From: Roridomyces roridus
Lineage: Eukaryota > Basidiomycota > Agaricomycetes > Agaricales > Mycenaceae
Length of the DNA stretch: 64,000 nt
Direction of reading: 5' to 3'
Assembly: GCA_029378245.1 (NCBI GenBank)
Contig: JARKIF010000010.1
Coordinates: 682,001-746,000 of the forward strand
The position numbers were made by a program, and so were the translations under genes. This document shows positions 63,932-64,000 of this stretch, in pieces; positions within the stretch are counted from its first letter, which is position 1, and the number at the start of each line of letters is the position of its first letter. The notes under the pieces were generated by a model. The model searched no databases and was not told the origin of the DNA. It was given only the letters and a program-made list of their open reading frames with translations.

Positions 63932-64000
63932 GGTAGTCCAACTTGTACTTTCAAAGTTTCTTTCGTATAAAATCGACAATGGGTCCTGGTCCCAAAAAGG

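Overview
The window is from a filamentous basidiomycete, almost certainly an Agaricomycete (mushroom-forming fungus). Genes are broken by many short introns (about 45-60 nt, GT..AG) and lie very close together. The content includes aryl-alcohol-oxidase-type GMC oxidoreductases, proteins resembling Clp1 (a mushroom sexual-development regulator) and a Crypton-type tyrosine recombinase. I cannot name the species. All gene models were spliced by eye; where I give exon phases, I checked that the exons join in frame.

Left part (1-22.5 kb) is mostly housekeeping genes with scattered small repeats. It holds the mitochondrial ribosome recycling factor (partial), a broken F-box gene with a truncated duplicate, a membrane protein, a PTGR-like NADP oxidoreductase, ribosomal protein eS30, an AT-hook/coiled-coil protein divergent from EMC2, several proteins of unknown function, and an Arg/Asp/Glu-repeat protein. 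A family of small two-intron genes ('family S') occurs four times here: copies b, c and d look intact and copy a is broken. Two further fragments of it are present.

Middle part (22.5-44.2 kb) is a repeat-rich accessory region. It carries four of the five copies of a second small gene family ('family X', a four-exon gene for a roughly 179-residue protein with an N-terminal hydrophobic segment). It also carries an intact tyrosine recombinase gene, tail-to-tail with a SAP-like partner gene that is interrupted by a 554-bp hAT-like MITE with a perfect 8-bp target duplication. There is a foldback element and three of the four Clp1-like copies. The GMC-Clp1 pair at 37.4-41.1 kb is an inverted copy of the pair at 53-56.7 kb. 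A third, deleted copy at 43-44 kb fuses the GMC 5' end to Clp1.

Right part (44.2-64 kb) returns to housekeeping genes: a HIG1-domain protein, ISD11, an MFS transporter with a probable frameshift, a secreted Ser/Ala-rich protein, a TGL2-like lipase and URM1. Next come the intact GMC oxidase and Clp1, the fifth family X gene, an F-box protein, a protein kinase and two tandem SEC11 signal peptidase genes.

The dominant theme is a recurrent module (family X, F-box, GMC oxidase, Clp1-like) that has been duplicated, inverted and partly destroyed across 33-60 kb, next to tyrosine-recombinase and MITE activity. No tRNA, rRNA or CRISPR was found.
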